44,162 nucleotides of DNA from an uncultured Bacteroidales bacterium (GCA_902791295.1 CADAVI010000004.1:1-44162), one strand, 5' to 3'. Numbered from the stretch's first letter, positions 8,015-17,109 are shown. Notes: generated by a model not told the origin, from the sequence alone. Numbers and translations: made by a program.

Positions 8015-9199
8015 TTATTTGTTGTCGCTCTTTCTTCGAATCACGAGCACGGTGACGTCGTCGCTCTGAGGCGCCTCGCCGGCGAAGTTGTGCACCATGC
8101 TGCGGATGCCCTCCACCATGCCGGCGGCCGAAGCCGTCGCGTAGTTGGGCAGGAGTGCTTCCAGACGGGCTTCGCCCAATTGTTCGTGGTTCTCGTTTTC
8201 GGCCTCTGTCACGCCGTCGGTGAACATCACCAGCATGTCGCCCTTCTCCAGCGTCAGTTCGTCGCTCTTGTAGGGCAGACCCTCAAAGGCGCCCAGGGCC
8301 ATGTTGCCCGCAGTCGGCACGGCCTCCACGCTTCCGTCGGAATGCAGCACATAGGGAGGATTGTGGCCCGCGTTGGTGTAGTCCACGTGTCCGGTTTCGA
8401 GATCCAGAATGCCGTAGAACACGGTGACGAACATACTGTCCAGACTCTCCGTGGCGAGCATGTCGTTGGCCTGTACCATCACCTCGGCGCTCGAGAGGTT
8501 GTGCACACCGGTGGCCTTGATGAGCGTGCGGCTCACGGCCATGAAGATGGCGGCGGGAACGCCTTTGCCCGACACGTCGGCGATGGTGAACCCCAGATGC
8601 GTGTCGTCGATGCGGAAGAAGTCGTAGAAGTCGCCGCCCACGTCTTTGGCCGCCTCCATCGAGGCATGCAGGTCGATGGTGTCAGAGAGCGGCATCTTGT
8701 CCAGACGGAAGGTGCGGGGCAGGATGGCATGCTGTATCTCGCGGGCCACGGAGAGGTCGCTTTGCAGGTCGCGCAACTCGCCGCGCTCCTTCTCGGCCTC
8801 TTTCACGTAGGCGATTTGCTCCACCGCTTTGTCGATGGTGCGCTGCAGGTCGTCCAGGTCGATGGGCTTGGTGGCGAAGTCGAAGGCGCCCGAATTCATC
8901 GCCTGCCGTATGTTGTCCATGTCGCCGTAGGCCGACACCATGATGCACTTCAGCCCGGGCTTGCGCATCTCGTTGATGCGGGCCAGCAGGGTCAGTCCGT
9001 CCATCTCGGGCATGTTGATGTCCGAAAGGATGATGTCTATGTCGGGGTGCTCCAGCATCACGCGCAGGGCTTCCAGGCCGTTGTGGGCGAAAAAGAACTC
9101 ATATTCTCCCTTGCGTATCTTGCGGCGGAAATACTGTGTCAGCAGCAGTTCCAGATCCACCTCGTCATCGACGGAAAGTATTTTGATGGGATAATCCAT
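8015..9199 (-). CDS. Response regulator fused to a PP2C/SpoIIE (RsbU-like) serine phosphatase
   Basis: This 394-residue protein begins with a receiver domain (1-125) with acidic Asp11/Asp12, phospho-acceptor Asp60 (LSDINMPEMDG) and Lys111 (ATKPIDL). A linker helix and a PP2C/SpoIIE domain follow (about 155-390), with DVGGDFYDFF, ADVSGKGVPAA, MFTDGVTEA and SDDVTVLVI carrying the metal-binding aspartates. Such proteins dephosphorylate anti-anti-sigma-type partners when the receiver is phosphorylated. No RsbV/RsbW-like gene lies in the window, so the substrate is unknown. It opens the signalling cluster, 33 nt after asnA. The short AT-rich gap shows no clear promoter, so it may be transcribed from further upstream. 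Confidence 0.9.
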   Translation of the reverse strand: MDYPIKILSVDDEVDLELLLTQYFRRKIRKGEYEFFFAHNGLEALRVMLEHPDIDIILSDINMPEMDGLTLLARINEMRKPGLKCIMVSAYGDMDNIRQAMNSGAFDFATKPIDLDDLQRTIDKAVEQIAYVKEAEKERGELRDLQSDLSVAREIQHAILPRTFRLDKMPLSDTIDLHASMEAAKDVGGDFYDFFRIDDTHLGFTIADVSGKGVPAAIFMAVSRTLIKATGVHNLSSAEVMVQANDMLATESLDSMFVTVFYGILDLETGHVDYTNAGHNPPYVLHSDGSVEAVPTAGNMALGAFEGLPYKSDELTLEKGDMLVMFTDGVTEAENENHEQLGEARLEALLPNYATASAAGMVEGIRSMVHNFAGEAPQSDDVTVLVIRRKSDNK

Positions 9200-9232
9200 T
9201 AAAATTTTTAACTTTTTACTTTTAATTTATAA

Positions 9233-10270
9233 CTAAATCAGCGTCATACCGCTTTCGGCGCACTCCTTGCGCATCTCGTCGGGCCAGATGGAGGCTTGCG
9301 TCTCACCGATGTGGGCCTTGTGGAGCAGCACCATGCACAGACGGCTCTGTCCGATGCCGCCGCCGATGGTCAGAGGCAGCGAGCCTTCGAGCAGACGGCG
9401 GTGGAAGTAGAGGCTCTTGCGCTCGTTCTTGCCCTGCAGGGCGAGCTGGTGCTCCAATGCGTCTTTGTCCACGCGGATGCCCATCGACGAGAGTTCGATG
9501 CTGCGCCCTAGGACGGGATACCATATCAGCAGGTCGCCGTTGAGGCCGCGATAGCCTTCTTCGTTCTCCGTGCTCCAGTCGTCGTAGTCCGGAGCGCGCT
9601 GGTCGTGCGGCTTGCCGTTGGAGAGATTGCCGCCGATGCCCATGATGAACACGGTGCCGTATTTCTCGCAGATGGCGTCCTCGCGCTCCTTCTCCGTCAG
9701 GTCGGGATAGAGCTGCAGGAGTTCCTGCGAATGGATGAAATAGACGTCCTCGGGCAGGAAGGGCTTCAGCTGCGGATAGGTCTCGCAGATGTAAAACTCG
9801 GTGCGCAGGATGGCCGAATAGATCTGGCGCACGATTTTCTTCAGATACCAGAGCGTGCGGTCCTCGCGGCGCATCACGCGCTCCCAGTCCCACTGGTCCA
9901 CGTAGAGCGAGTGGATGTTGTCCAGCTCCTCGTCGGCGCGGATGGCGTTCATGTCGGTGATGATGCCGTAGCCCGGCTCAATCTTGTAGTCGGCCAGCGT
10001 CACACGCTTCCATTTGGCCAGCGAGTGCACCACCTCGGCGGTGGCTTCGTTCATGTCCTTGATGGGAAACGACACGGGGCGCTCGACGCCGTTGAGATCG
10101 TCGTTCAGCCCCAGTCCCTTTAACACGAAGAGCGGAGCTGTGACGCGTCTCAGGCGCAGCTCCGTGCTGATGCTTTTCAGGAAAAAGTCTTTGACCTGCT
10201 TGATGGCCATTTCCGTCTGCTTGAGATCGAGCTGCGCCCGATAGCCGGCGGGTTTCAGTAATTTGCTCAT
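9233..10270 (-). CDS. asnA: Aspartate-ammonia ligase (asparagine synthetase A)
   Basis: This 345-residue cytoplasmic enzyme makes asparagine from aspartate, ammonia and ATP, giving AMP and pyrophosphate. The whole length matches the AsnA family, a relative of class II aminoacyl-tRNA synthetases. Recognisable stretches are ERPVSFPIKDM, YGIITDMNAIRADE, the YVDQWDWE segment and the C-terminal GGGIGQSRLCM loop. The length is normal for AsnA. It lies 18 nt downstream of the small clamp-motif protein gene and 33 nt upstream of the receiver-PP2C gene, all on one strand. Confidence 0.96.
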   Translation of the reverse strand: MSKLLKPAGYRAQLDLKQTEMAIKQVKDFFLKSISTELRLRRVTAPLFVLKGLGLNDDLNGVERPVSFPIKDMNEATAEVVHSLAKWKRVTLADYKIEPGYGIITDMNAIRADEELDNIHSLYVDQWDWERVMRREDRTLWYLKKIVRQIYSAILRTEFYICETYPQLKPFLPEDVYFIHSQELLQLYPDLTEKEREDAICEKYGTVFIMGIGGNLSNGKPHDQRAPDYDDWSTENEEGYRGLNGDLLIWYPVLGRSIELSSMGIRVDKDALEHQLALQGKNERKSLYFHRRLLEGSLPLTIGGGIGQSRLCMVLLHKAHIGETQASIWPDEMRKECAESGMTLI

Positions 10271-10288
10271 ATTTTGTGTTGTCTTTTT

Positions 10289-10714
10289 TCAATTTTGAAA
10301 CAGGTCGAGCTGCACGGGGCCCTTCTTTTCGGCCTCCTTTTGTGCGGCGCGTTTGATGGCGCGCTCCTCAGCCCGCTGTGCGGCCCGCATCTGCGTCTCG
10401 GGATGCCGGGCCACATAGTCGCTGATGTCGGGCATCAGGCCGGCTTCGCGCTGCACCCGGAGGATGTGGGCTGCACGGGCGCTGCCCTGCAGGCCGCGAT
10501 TGCTGGTGGCCTGCAAAAGGTGCGACACGGTCACTTCATAGCCCCTGCGGCGGTTGCGGTAGGTCTCGTCTTCTTCCAGACGCACGTTGGAGTGGAACGA
10601 GCGGTAAGTCATCCCCAACTTTTCTTCGCCGACGTAGTCGAACATGGCCTTCACCGACCCGAAGAAGTAATTCTTCCCGTCCATTCTCAGATGGACTACT
10701 TTAGTCTTAGACAT
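10289..10714 (-). CDS. Hypothetical protein ending in a beta-clamp-binding-like motif
   Basis: This 141-residue, basic protein is not recognised as a known family. The N-terminal half (VVHLRMDGKNYFFGSVKAMF...) looks like a small folded domain. The C-terminal 35 residues are Ala/Arg/Lys-rich and helical. The last seven residues are QLDLFQN, and QLDLF (135-139) is the consensus for binding the DNA polymerase III sliding clamp. The ATG at 10714 is preferred because a -7 box lies at 10749..10742; a TTG start at 10744 would lie inside that box. A role in replication or repair is only an inference from the motif. Confidence 0.75.
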   Translation of the reverse strand: MSKTKVVHLRMDGKNYFFGSVKAMFDYVGEEKLGMTYRSFHSNVRLEEDETYRNRRRGYEVTVSHLLQATSNRGLQGSARAAHILRVQREAGLMPDISDYVARHPETQMRAAQRAEERAIKRAAQKEAEKKGPVQLDLFQN

Positions 10715-10741
10715 CTTTACGGAAACTTGCGTTTTGCGTGA

Positions 10742-10749
10742 CAAAAGTA
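10742..10749 (-). promoter_or_regulatory. -7 box TACTTTTG upstream of the clamp-motif protein/asnA
   Basis: This matches TAnnTTTG on the minus strand, 27 nt before the ATG at 10714. No TTTG -33 box at consensus spacing was found. It probably drives the clamp-motif protein and asnA, and perhaps the signalling genes. Confidence 0.55.
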
Positions 10750-11217
10750 GCGAAAAATCAACAAAAGAGCGACTTTGCCCCTTTTTTTTTCACCTTTTGT
10801 CGGCCTTTTTTCTCTTTTTCTTCCCATTTTGCTTGTTTCGGGCACTTGTTTTCCGCTTCAAACTTTGTTTGCAGGCACCGTAAACGCCGCCGTCGGACTT
10901 TTCGCATCACGCCTCACCCCCCTCGACCGTCTTCCCTCTTCCTTCCAAAGTATGACATTCTTTTGACAAAAAACAGGCCAAACACGGGCTCTGGTCGGGC
11001 TTTGCGCGGCCTCTGAGAAGCCTCTGGGAACCCTCTGAGAAGAGGCTTTGGAGTCTCTAAAAATGTGTTTTGCATCCCCAATGTCATGTTTTGCCCTCGC
11101 CAAAAAAGCCGAATTTCCAGCCAATTCAAAATCCGATTTTTTGACAAAAGTGGGATTCCCGAGCATTTTTCTGCAAAAAATCTCGCCCAAAAGTTTCGTC
11201 GTTTCGCGAAATATGAC
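10750..11217. other. Long divergent intergenic region with short repeats
   Basis: About 470 bp separate the two divergent genes and hold no convincing coding frame. CCTCTGAGAAG occurs at 11010..11020 and 11032..11042, with the variant CCTCTGGGAA between them. AGCCTCT (11019..11025) and AGAGGCT (11041..11047) could form a 7-bp stem. No T-run follows, so a terminator is not supported. Confidence 0.4.
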
Positions 11218-11225
11218 TACCTTTG
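11218..11225 (+). promoter_or_regulatory. -7 box TACCTTTG just before the SpmA/SpmB-type gene
   Basis: The box ends 8 nt before the ATG at 11234, which implies a leaderless or nearly leaderless mRNA. It decides the start: the in-frame ATG at 11213 lies upstream of the box. Confidence 0.6.
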
Positions 11226-11233
11226 TGCCCCGT

Positions 11234-12463
11234 ATGGTACTCAACTACATCTGGATATTCTTTTTTCTCACGGCGATGGCCTTTGCGCTCTTCGCTCTTG
11301 TGACAGGCGACTACAGCGTCTTTCCCGCCGTCATCGACGCGGCATTCGACAGCGCCAAGACGGGTTTTGAAATCTCTCTCGGTCTCACCGGCGTGCTCTC
11401 GCTGTGGATGGGCTTCATGGCCGTCGGCGAGAAGGGCGGTCTGGTGGCGGCGCTCTCGCGCATGCTCAGCCCGCTGTTCACGCGTCTTTTCCCCGACGTG
11501 CCCAAGGGGCATCCCGCCTTCGGCCACATCTTCATGAATATCTCGGCCAACATGCTGGGGCTCGACAACGCCGCCACGCCGCTGGGCCTCAAGGCGATGG
11601 AATCGCTGCAGGAGCTCAATCCCAGGAAGGACACCGCCACCAATCCGATGATTATGTTCCTCGTGCTCAACACCAGCGGCCTGACGATAATCCCCGTCAG
11701 CATACTGGTCTATCGCGCCCAGATGGGTGCCGCGCAGCCCACGGACATCTTCATCCCCATACTGCTGGCCACGACGGTGGCGACGCTCTCGGGCATCGTC
11801 ATCACGGCGCTCTTCCAGCGCATCAATCTGATGAACCGCGTGCTCCTGGGCACGCTCCTGGGTCTGTGCCTGCTCGTGAGCGGCTGCGTGTGGCTCTCGA
11901 CTCAGGTCGATCGCGAGACGATGAATCTCTGGAGCACACTCGTGAGCAACATCGTGCTTTTCAGCATCATGTGTCTCTTCATCGTGGCCGGTATGCGGCG
12001 CAAAATCAATGTCTATGAAGCCTTCGTTGAAGGCGCGAAGGGCGGATTCGAGACCGCCGTGCGCATCATTCCCTATCTGGTGGCCATTCTGGTGGCCATC
12101 GGCGTCTTTCGCGCTTCCGGAGCGATGATGATGTGCGTCGGCGGCCTGGAGCGTCTGGTGGGCTGGATGGGGCTCAACACCGATTTCGTGGCCGCTCTGC
12201 CGACGGCGCTCATGAAGCCCCTTTCGGGCAGCGGCGCGCGCGGACTCATGGTGGATGCGATGACGACCTACGGCCCCGACTCTTTCGTGGGGCGCCTCTC
12301 GTGCATCTTCCAGGGCGCCACGGACACGACCTTCTACATCCTGGCCGTCTATTTCGGCAGCATCGGCGTGCGCCACACGCGTCATGCGGTGGCAGCGGGA
12401 CTGCTCACGGATCTCTGCGGCGTCATTGCCGCCATCGTCATCGCGTATTTATTCTTCGCTTAA
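11234..12463 (+). CDS. SpmA/SpmB-type nucleoside-recognition (Gate) membrane protein
   Basis: This 409-residue inner-membrane protein resembles a fusion of spore maturation proteins A and B, each with a Gate/nucleoside-recognition domain. The first half (about 1-190) has the SpmA-like stretch GHIFMNISANMLGLDNAATPLGLKAM and NPMIMFLVLNTSGL. The second half (about 230-409) is SpmB-like, ending PLSGSGARGLMVDAM and GATDTTFYILAVYFGSIG. About ten hydrophobic segments are visible. The same fusion is common in non-sporulating Bacteroidota; its substrate there is unknown. The start MVLNYIWIFF fits family N-termini. Its 3' end overlaps the converging rdgB by 15 nt. Confidence 0.85.
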   Translation: MVLNYIWIFFFLTAMAFALFALVTGDYSVFPAVIDAAFDSAKTGFEISLGLTGVLSLWMGFMAVGEKGGLVAALSRMLSPLFTRLFPDVPKGHPAFGHIFMNISANMLGLDNAATPLGLKAMESLQELNPRKDTATNPMIMFLVLNTSGLTIIPVSILVYRAQMGAAQPTDIFIPILLATTVATLSGIVITALFQRINLMNRVLLGTLLGLCLLVSGCVWLSTQVDRETMNLWSTLVSNIVLFSIMCLFIVAGMRRKINVYEAFVEGAKGGFETAVRIIPYLVAILVAIGVFRASGAMMMCVGGLERLVGWMGLNTDFVAALPTALMKPLSGSGARGLMVDAMTTYGPDSFVGRLSCIFQGATDTTFYILAVYFGSIGVRHTRHAVAAGLLTDLCGVIAAIVIAYLFFA

Positions 12464-13042
12464 TCCGCGCACCAGAGCCTGCACGGCACGGGCTCTGTGG
12501 CTGATGCGGTTTTTCTCTTCCGGGCCCATTTCGGAGAAGGTGAGGCCGGTCTCGTCGGGTGCAAACACAGGGTCATAGCCGAAACCGTTGGTGCCGCGCG
12601 GCTCCGTGACGATTTCTCCCTCCACAATGCCTTCGAAGAGGCGTTCGCGTCCGCCTTCAATCAGACAGATGACCGTGCGGAAGCGGGCACGCCGGTGTGT
12701 CTCGCCCTTGAGGCGCTCCAAAAGAAGACGGATGTTGGCCGTCGCGTCGTGATCGTCGCCGTAGCCGTTGATGCTGGCGTAGCGTCCGGTGAACACACCG
12801 GGCTGTCCGCCCAAAGCGTCCACTTCAAGGCCGGAATCATCGGCAAAACAGTCCACGCCGTAGTGCTCGCTGACGTAGCGGGCTTTTTGGCGGGCGTTGC
12901 TCTCAAAGGTGTCGCCCGTCTCGGGGATGTCCTCGTGACAACCTATGTCGGAGAGCCCCTTCACGATGAAACGGTCTCCCAAAATCTGACGAACCTCGCG
13001 CAGCTTGTGCTCGTTGTTCGTGGCCATAATCAGTGTGCGCAT
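12449..13042 (-). CDS. rdgB: XTP/dITP pyrophosphatase (RdgB/HAM1 family)
   Basis: This 197-residue house-cleaning enzyme hydrolyses dITP, ITP and XTP to monophosphates and pyrophosphate, keeping deaminated purines out of DNA and RNA. Family motifs are the N-terminal MATNNEHKLREVRQIL, DTFESNARQKA, FADDSGLEVDALGGQPGVFTGRYA (cut here to key residues DDSGLEVDAL), GFGYDPVF and the C-terminal SHRARA. The length is normal. It is the last gene of leuS-yitT-rdgB; its start lies 13 nt inside the 3' end of the yitT-like gene, suggesting coupled translation. Confidence 0.95.
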   Translation of the reverse strand: MRTLIMATNNEHKLREVRQILGDRFIVKGLSDIGCHEDIPETGDTFESNARQKARYVSEHYGVDCFADDSGLEVDALGGQPGVFTGRYASINGYGDDHDATANIRLLLERLKGETHRRARFRTVICLIEGGRERLFEGIVEGEIVTEPRGTNGFGYDPVFAPDETGLTFSEMGPEEKNRISHRARAVQALVRGLSEE

Positions 13043-14214
13043 AGTTCAATGAGTTGTTTGACGGCATCGGCACCTTTGAGTCGGTGCTCCTGCTCCACAT
13101 TGTTGTATTGTCCGGTGATGACGACGAGGCCGCCGCTTTCTTCGGTGAAAGCATTAAATGCGTAGAGCCGCTTGATGTAGCGCGGATCCTTGACGGAGCA
13201 TCCGATGTCTTCGGTGCTGCGCAGGTCGAAGCGGGCGTCGAGCAGTTTGTGCATGTGCTCCAGCCTGTCGGCGTCTTCGGTGACAAAGATGAGGATGGGC
13301 TTCTGGTTTTTGAGGCGCGCCTTCACGGTGTCGAAGCCTTCACCGTAGACGCTCTGCACATTGGTCACGGAGAAGAAAGCGTAAGGGTCCACCTTCTTGA
13401 CGGCGCACATCACCTCTTTGGTGTGGCGCTTGCGCACGATGCACACAAGCACCTTGCGCTCCGTCTGAGTCCACCACCCTTTGCCATCAAGCACGGTGAC
13501 GCCGAAGCCGTGGCGCGTGATTTCCTGAGCGATGCCGGCGTGGTTGCGCGAGAAGATTTTGAACTCCACCGACTGGTGCTGACGGCGCACGCAGTAGTCC
13601 AGGGTGATGCTGGAGAGGATGAGGAAGACGAAGCCGAAGATGACCCTCTGCCAGTCGTGGAAGACGAAGTAGCAGGAGGAGATGATGACAACGTCGCAGG
13701 CCATCATGATGTGGCCCAGACTGACATCCCTGTACTTGTTGACCATCGCGGCAATGATGTCGGTGCCGCCCATGCTGCCGTTGTGGAGGAAGCAGAAACT
13801 CAGGCCGATGCCCTCGATGATGCTGCCCAAGACGCAGGCCATGAACATCTCGTCGCCCACGATGGAGGGCAACTGATGCGTCACGGGGTTCCGTAAGACG
13901 AGCTGGAAGAGCCAGAGCCAAAACGTTGCAGCCGAGACGCCGAAGATGGTCTTGATGCAGAAACGCCAGCCCAGCACCTTTACCGCCGCCAGCAGAAACA
14001 GAATGTTGGCGGAGAAGTAGGTGAACTGCACCGGGATGCCCGTGCTGTAGAACGTAATCATCGCCAGACCCGACACACCGCCTGTGGTGAGGCCGTAGGG
14101 CAGCATGAAGACAACGACACCGACACAATAGAGCGCCGTGCCGAAGGCAATCATGAGAAAGTCGCGCACTTCGGTCCACGCGTCTCTGAAGTCGATGATC
14201 AGATGCTGGCGCAT
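13030..14214 (-). CDS. YitT family membrane protein with DUF2179 and an extra C-terminal segment
   Basis: This 394-residue inner-membrane protein has five or six hydrophobic segments in residues 15-210, including GTALYCVGVVVFMLPYGLTTGG, typical of YitT (DUF161). A DUF2179 domain follows (about 215-300: GFGVTVLDGKGWWTQTERKVL, IVRKRHTKEVMCAVKKVDP, FFSVTNVQSVYGEGF). The last ~85 residues (from KPILIFVTEDADRL) extend beyond the usual ~290-residue family length and match nothing I recognise. The function of YitT proteins is not established. The gene lies 28 nt after leuS and overlaps rdgB, so it belongs to that operon. Confidence 0.85.
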   Translation of the reverse strand: MRQHLIIDFRDAWTEVRDFLMIAFGTALYCVGVVVFMLPYGLTTGGVSGLAMITFYSTGIPVQFTYFSANILFLLAAVKVLGWRFCIKTIFGVSAATFWLWLFQLVLRNPVTHQLPSIVGDEMFMACVLGSIIEGIGLSFCFLHNGSMGGTDIIAAMVNKYRDVSLGHIMMACDVVIISSCYFVFHDWQRVIFGFVFLILSSITLDYCVRRQHQSVEFKIFSRNHAGIAQEITRHGFGVTVLDGKGWWTQTERKVLVCIVRKRHTKEVMCAVKKVDPYAFFSVTNVQSVYGEGFDTVKARLKNQKPILIFVTEDADRLEHMHKLLDARFDLRSTEDIGCSVKDPRYIKRLYAFNAFTEESGGLVVITGQYNNVEQEHRLKGADAVKQLIELCAH

Positions 14215-14242
14215 AACTTTCCGGGATGCAGGATGCTTGCGT

Positions 14243-17080
14243 TTACCTGATGACGATGTTCACGATGCGGCCGGGCACGGCAATCGTCTTGACGATGTCG
14301 TGACCTTCGAGGAAGCGCTTGGCTTCCTCCGAGTTCACCACCTGTGCCACCATTTCATCGGGTTTGGCATTGGCGGCGAAGGCCATCGAGAAGCGCACCT
14401 TGCCGTTGAACTGCACGCCCAAAGTCACGGTGCTCTCCACAAGGAATTTCTCGTCGAACAGCGGCCAGCGGGCATCGCAGACGCTCGTCTCATGGCCCAA
14501 AGCATGATAAAGCTCTTCGGCGATGTGAGGCGCGAAGGGTGCCAGGAGAATCACCGTCTGCTCCAGCACTTCGCGTGAGCGGCACTGCTGCTGTGTGAGC
14601 TCCGTCGTGGCCACCATGAAGGCGGGGATGCTGGTGTTGTAGGAGAACACCTCGATGTCGGCCGTCACTTTCTTGATAAGTTTGTGCAGGGTCTTGAGAT
14701 TGTCGGCAGACGGCTTTTCGTCCTTGACGGCAAGCTGTCCGTCCTTGTCCCAAAAGAGCTGCCAGAATTTCTTCAGGAAGCGGAAACAACCGTCGATGCC
14801 CGCAACGTCCCAGGGTTTCGACTGTTCGATGGGGCCGAGGAACATTTCGTAGAGGCGCAGGGTGTCGGCGCCGTAGTTTTCGCAGATGTCATCAGGATTC
14901 ACCACGTTGTATTTCGACTTCGACATCTTTTCGATGGCCTGGTTCACGATATACTGGCCGCTCCCGTTGAGGATGAACTCGGCGTCGCGGAACTCAACGG
15001 TCCATTCGCGGAGCTTCTCCACGTTGAGCACATTGCCGCTGACCATGCTGATGTCGGCATACACGGGATCGGCCTCCTGACCCTGATAGAAGTAGCGGTT
15101 CTTCTTGGCCTCGTTGTCATACTGCACTTCCAAAAGGTCGTAGCTCACGAACTTGTTGGTGCCGCGCAGACGGAAGACGAAGCTCGACCAGCCCTGAATC
15201 ATGCCCTGATTGATGAGTTTCTGGAAGGGCTCGTCCTTCTTGCTCACGCCGAGGTCGAAGAGGAACTTGTTCCAAAAACGGCTGTAGATGAGGTGGCCTG
15301 TAGCGTGTTCCGAACCGCCCACGTAGAGGTCCACGTTCTGCCAGTAGGAGGCGGCTTCATCGCTCACGAGCGCCTTGTCGTTGTGGGGATCCATGTAGCG
15401 CAGATAGTAGGCGCTGCTGCCGGCAAAGCCGGGCATCGTGTAGAGTTCGATGGGGAAGACGGTCTTTTCATCGATAAGAGCCTTATCGACAACCTTGCGT
15501 CCGGTTTCGTCCCAGGCCCACTTTTGTGCGTTGCCCAAAGGCGGCTCGCCGGTCTCCGTGGGCAGGAACTTATCCACCTGCGGCAACTCCAGGGGTAGGC
15601 ACTCCTCGGGAATCATCGTGGGAATGCCGTTCTTGTAGTACACGGGGAAGGGCTCGCCCCAATAGCGCTGACGCGAGAAGATGGCATCGCGCAGACGGTA
15701 GTTGACCTTCACGCGGCCGAGCTTCTTTTCGGTGACGTAGCGCTTGGTGGCGGCGATGGCTTCCTTCACGGTAAGGCCGTTGAGGGAGAGGTCGCAATAG
15801 GGGGTCTTTCCTGCTGCGGGCGAGTTGCAGACGATGCCCTCCTTGGCGTCGTAGCTCTGCTCGCTGACGTCGGCGCCTTCGATGAGAGGCACGATGGGCA
15901 GATTGAAATGCTTGGCAAAAGCGTAGTCACGTGAGTCGTGGGCGGGCACGGCCATAATGGCGCCGGTGCCGTAGCCGGCCAACACGTATTCGGAAATCCA
16001 GATGGGGTTTTTCTCGCCCGTGAAGGGGTTGATGGCGTAGCTGCCTGAGAAAACACCGGTGACCTTGTGGTCAATCATTCGCTCGCGTTCGGTGCGGCCT
16101 TTAACGTATTTCACGTATTCGGCTACGGCTTCGCGCTGATCCTCCGTCGTCAGCTGCTCCACCAGTTCGCTCTCGGGTGCCAGCACCATGAAGGTGACAC
16201 CGAACATCGTGTCGGCACGGGTGGTGAAGATGGTGAAGGAGGCATCGGAGTCGGCCACGCGGAATTCCACTTCCGTGCCCTCCGAGCGCCCGATCCAGTT
16301 GCGCTGTGTCTCCTTGATGCTGTCACTCCAGTCGATGGTATCCAGGCCGTCGAGCAGGCGCTGGGCATAGGCCGACACGCGCAGACACCACTGGCGCATC
16401 TTTTTCTGCTCCACGGGGTAGCCGCCGCGTTCGCTCACGCCGTTGACCACTTCGTCGTTGGCCAGCACGGTGCCGAGCTTCGGACACCAGTTGACCATCG
16501 TTTCGCCCAGGAAGGCCAGTCGGTATTGCATCAGCAGGTCGTTCTGCTCCTTTTCGTCGGAGGGCCAGCAGCCTTCGGCTTTAAATTTTTCTATAAGTTT
16601 CTCAATGGGCTGTGCCTTCTGAAGTTCCTCGTCGAAGTAGGAGTTGAACATCTTTTGGAAGGCCCATTGTGTCCAATGGTAGTAGTCGGGTGAACAGGTA
16701 CGCACCTCGCGGTCCCAATCGAAGCTGAAGCCAATCTTGTCCAGCTGCTCGCGATAGCGGTCGATGTTGGCGAAGGTGGTCTTCTCGGGATGTTGTCCCG
16801 TCTTGATGGCATACTGCTCGGCGGGCAGGCCATAGGCATCGTAGCCCATGGGGTTCAACACGTTGAAACCCTGCAAGCGCTTGTAGCGGGCATAGATGTC
16901 GGAGGCGATGTAGCCCAGGGGGTGTCCCACATGCAGTCCGGCGCCGCTGGGGTAGGGAAACATGTTAAGGACATAGTATTTGGGGACGCCGGCGTCTTCC
17001 TTTACACGGTAGGTGCCCTGTTCGGTCCAAAGGCGGTGCCACTTCTGTTCAATCTCGCGGAAATTGTATTCTTTTGCCAT
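14243..17080 (-). CDS. leuS: Leucyl-tRNA synthetase
   Basis: This 945-residue class I aminoacyl-tRNA synthetase charges tRNA-Leu. The HIGH-type signature is HVGHPLGY within [13 protein letters not shown] (about residue 40-50), and the KMSKS loop is MSKSKYN (about residue 690-700). The CP1 editing domain lies between, with [12 protein letters not shown] and the [16 protein letters not shown] region. The anticodon-binding and C-terminal domains complete it. The ATG at 17080 gives [14 protein letters not shown], the expected N-terminus; an in-frame start at 17104 would precede the promoter-proximal leader. It is the first gene of leuS-yitT-rdgB. Confidence 0.97.
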   Translation of the reverse strand: MAKEYNFREIEQKWHRLWTEQGTYRVKEDAGVPKYYVLNMFPYPSGAGLHVGHPLGYIASDIYARYKRLQGFNVLNPMGYDAYGLPAEQYAIKTGQHPEKTTFANIDRYREQLDKIGFSFDWDREVRTCSPDYYHWTQWAFQKMFNSYFDEELQKAQPIEKLIEKFKAEGCWPSDEKEQNDLLMQYRLAFLGETMVNWCPKLGTVLANDEVVNGVSERGGYPVEQKKMRQWCLRVSAYAQRLLDGLDTIDWSDSIKETQRNWIGRSEGTEVEFRVADSDASFTIFTTRADTMFGVTFMVLAPESELVEQLTTEDQREAVAEYVKYVKGRTERERMIDHKVTGVFSGSYAINPFTGEKNPIWISEYVLAGYGTGAIMAVPAHDSRDYAFAKHFNLPIVPLIEGADVSEQSYDAKEGIVCNSPAAGKTPYCDLSLNGLTVKEAIAATKRYVTEKKLGRVKVNYRLRDAIFSRQRYWGEPFPVYYKNGIPTMIPEECLPLELPQVDKFLPTETGEPPLGNAQKWAWDETGRKVVDKALIDEKTVFPIELYTMPGFAGSSAYYLRYMDPHNDKALVSDEAASYWQNVDLYVGGSEHATGHLIYSRFWNKFLFDLGVSKKDEPFQKLINQGMIQGWSSFVFRLRGTNKFVSYDLLEVQYDNEAKKNRYFYQGQEADPVYADISMVSGNVLNVEKLREWTVEFRDAEFILNGSGQYIVNQAIEKMSKSKYNVVNPDDICENYGADTLRLYEMFLGPIEQSKPWDVAGIDGCFRFLKKFWQLFWDKDGQLAVKDEKPSADNLKTLHKLIKKVTADIEVFSYNTSIPAFMVATTELTQQQCRSREVLEQTVILLAPFAPHIAEELYHALGHETSVCDARWPLFDEKFLVESTVTLGVQFNGKVRFSMAFAANAKPDEMVAQVVNSEEAKRFLEGHDIVKTIAVPGRIVNIVIR

Positions 17081-17101
17081 AATAAAATGTAAATTCGCCC
17101 G

Positions 17102-17109
17102 CAAAAGTA
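17102..17109 (-). promoter_or_regulatory. -7 box TACTTTTG for leuS operon
   Basis: The box ends 21 nt before the leuS ATG, and no clear -33 TTTG at consensus distance is seen. With the opposing mutS box 42 bp away it forms a compact divergent promoter pair. Confidence 0.6.

Noticed and set aside
8015..9199. A complete RsbU-RsbV-RsbW partner-switching module
   Set aside because: Only the phosphatase-regulator is present; no STAS-domain or anti-sigma kinase gene was found in the window.
7976..9202. Long open frame of 408 codons on the plus strand opposite the receiver-PP2C gene
   Set aside because: The minus-strand frame has unmistakable receiver and PP2C motifs; the plus-strand product is His/Val-rich with no family resemblance, as expected from a GC-rich antisense frame.
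10858..11244. 128-codon minus-strand frame in the long intergenic region
   Set aside because: It runs across the promoter box and start of the SpmA/SpmB-type gene, is low in family-like features, and has no promoter of its own.
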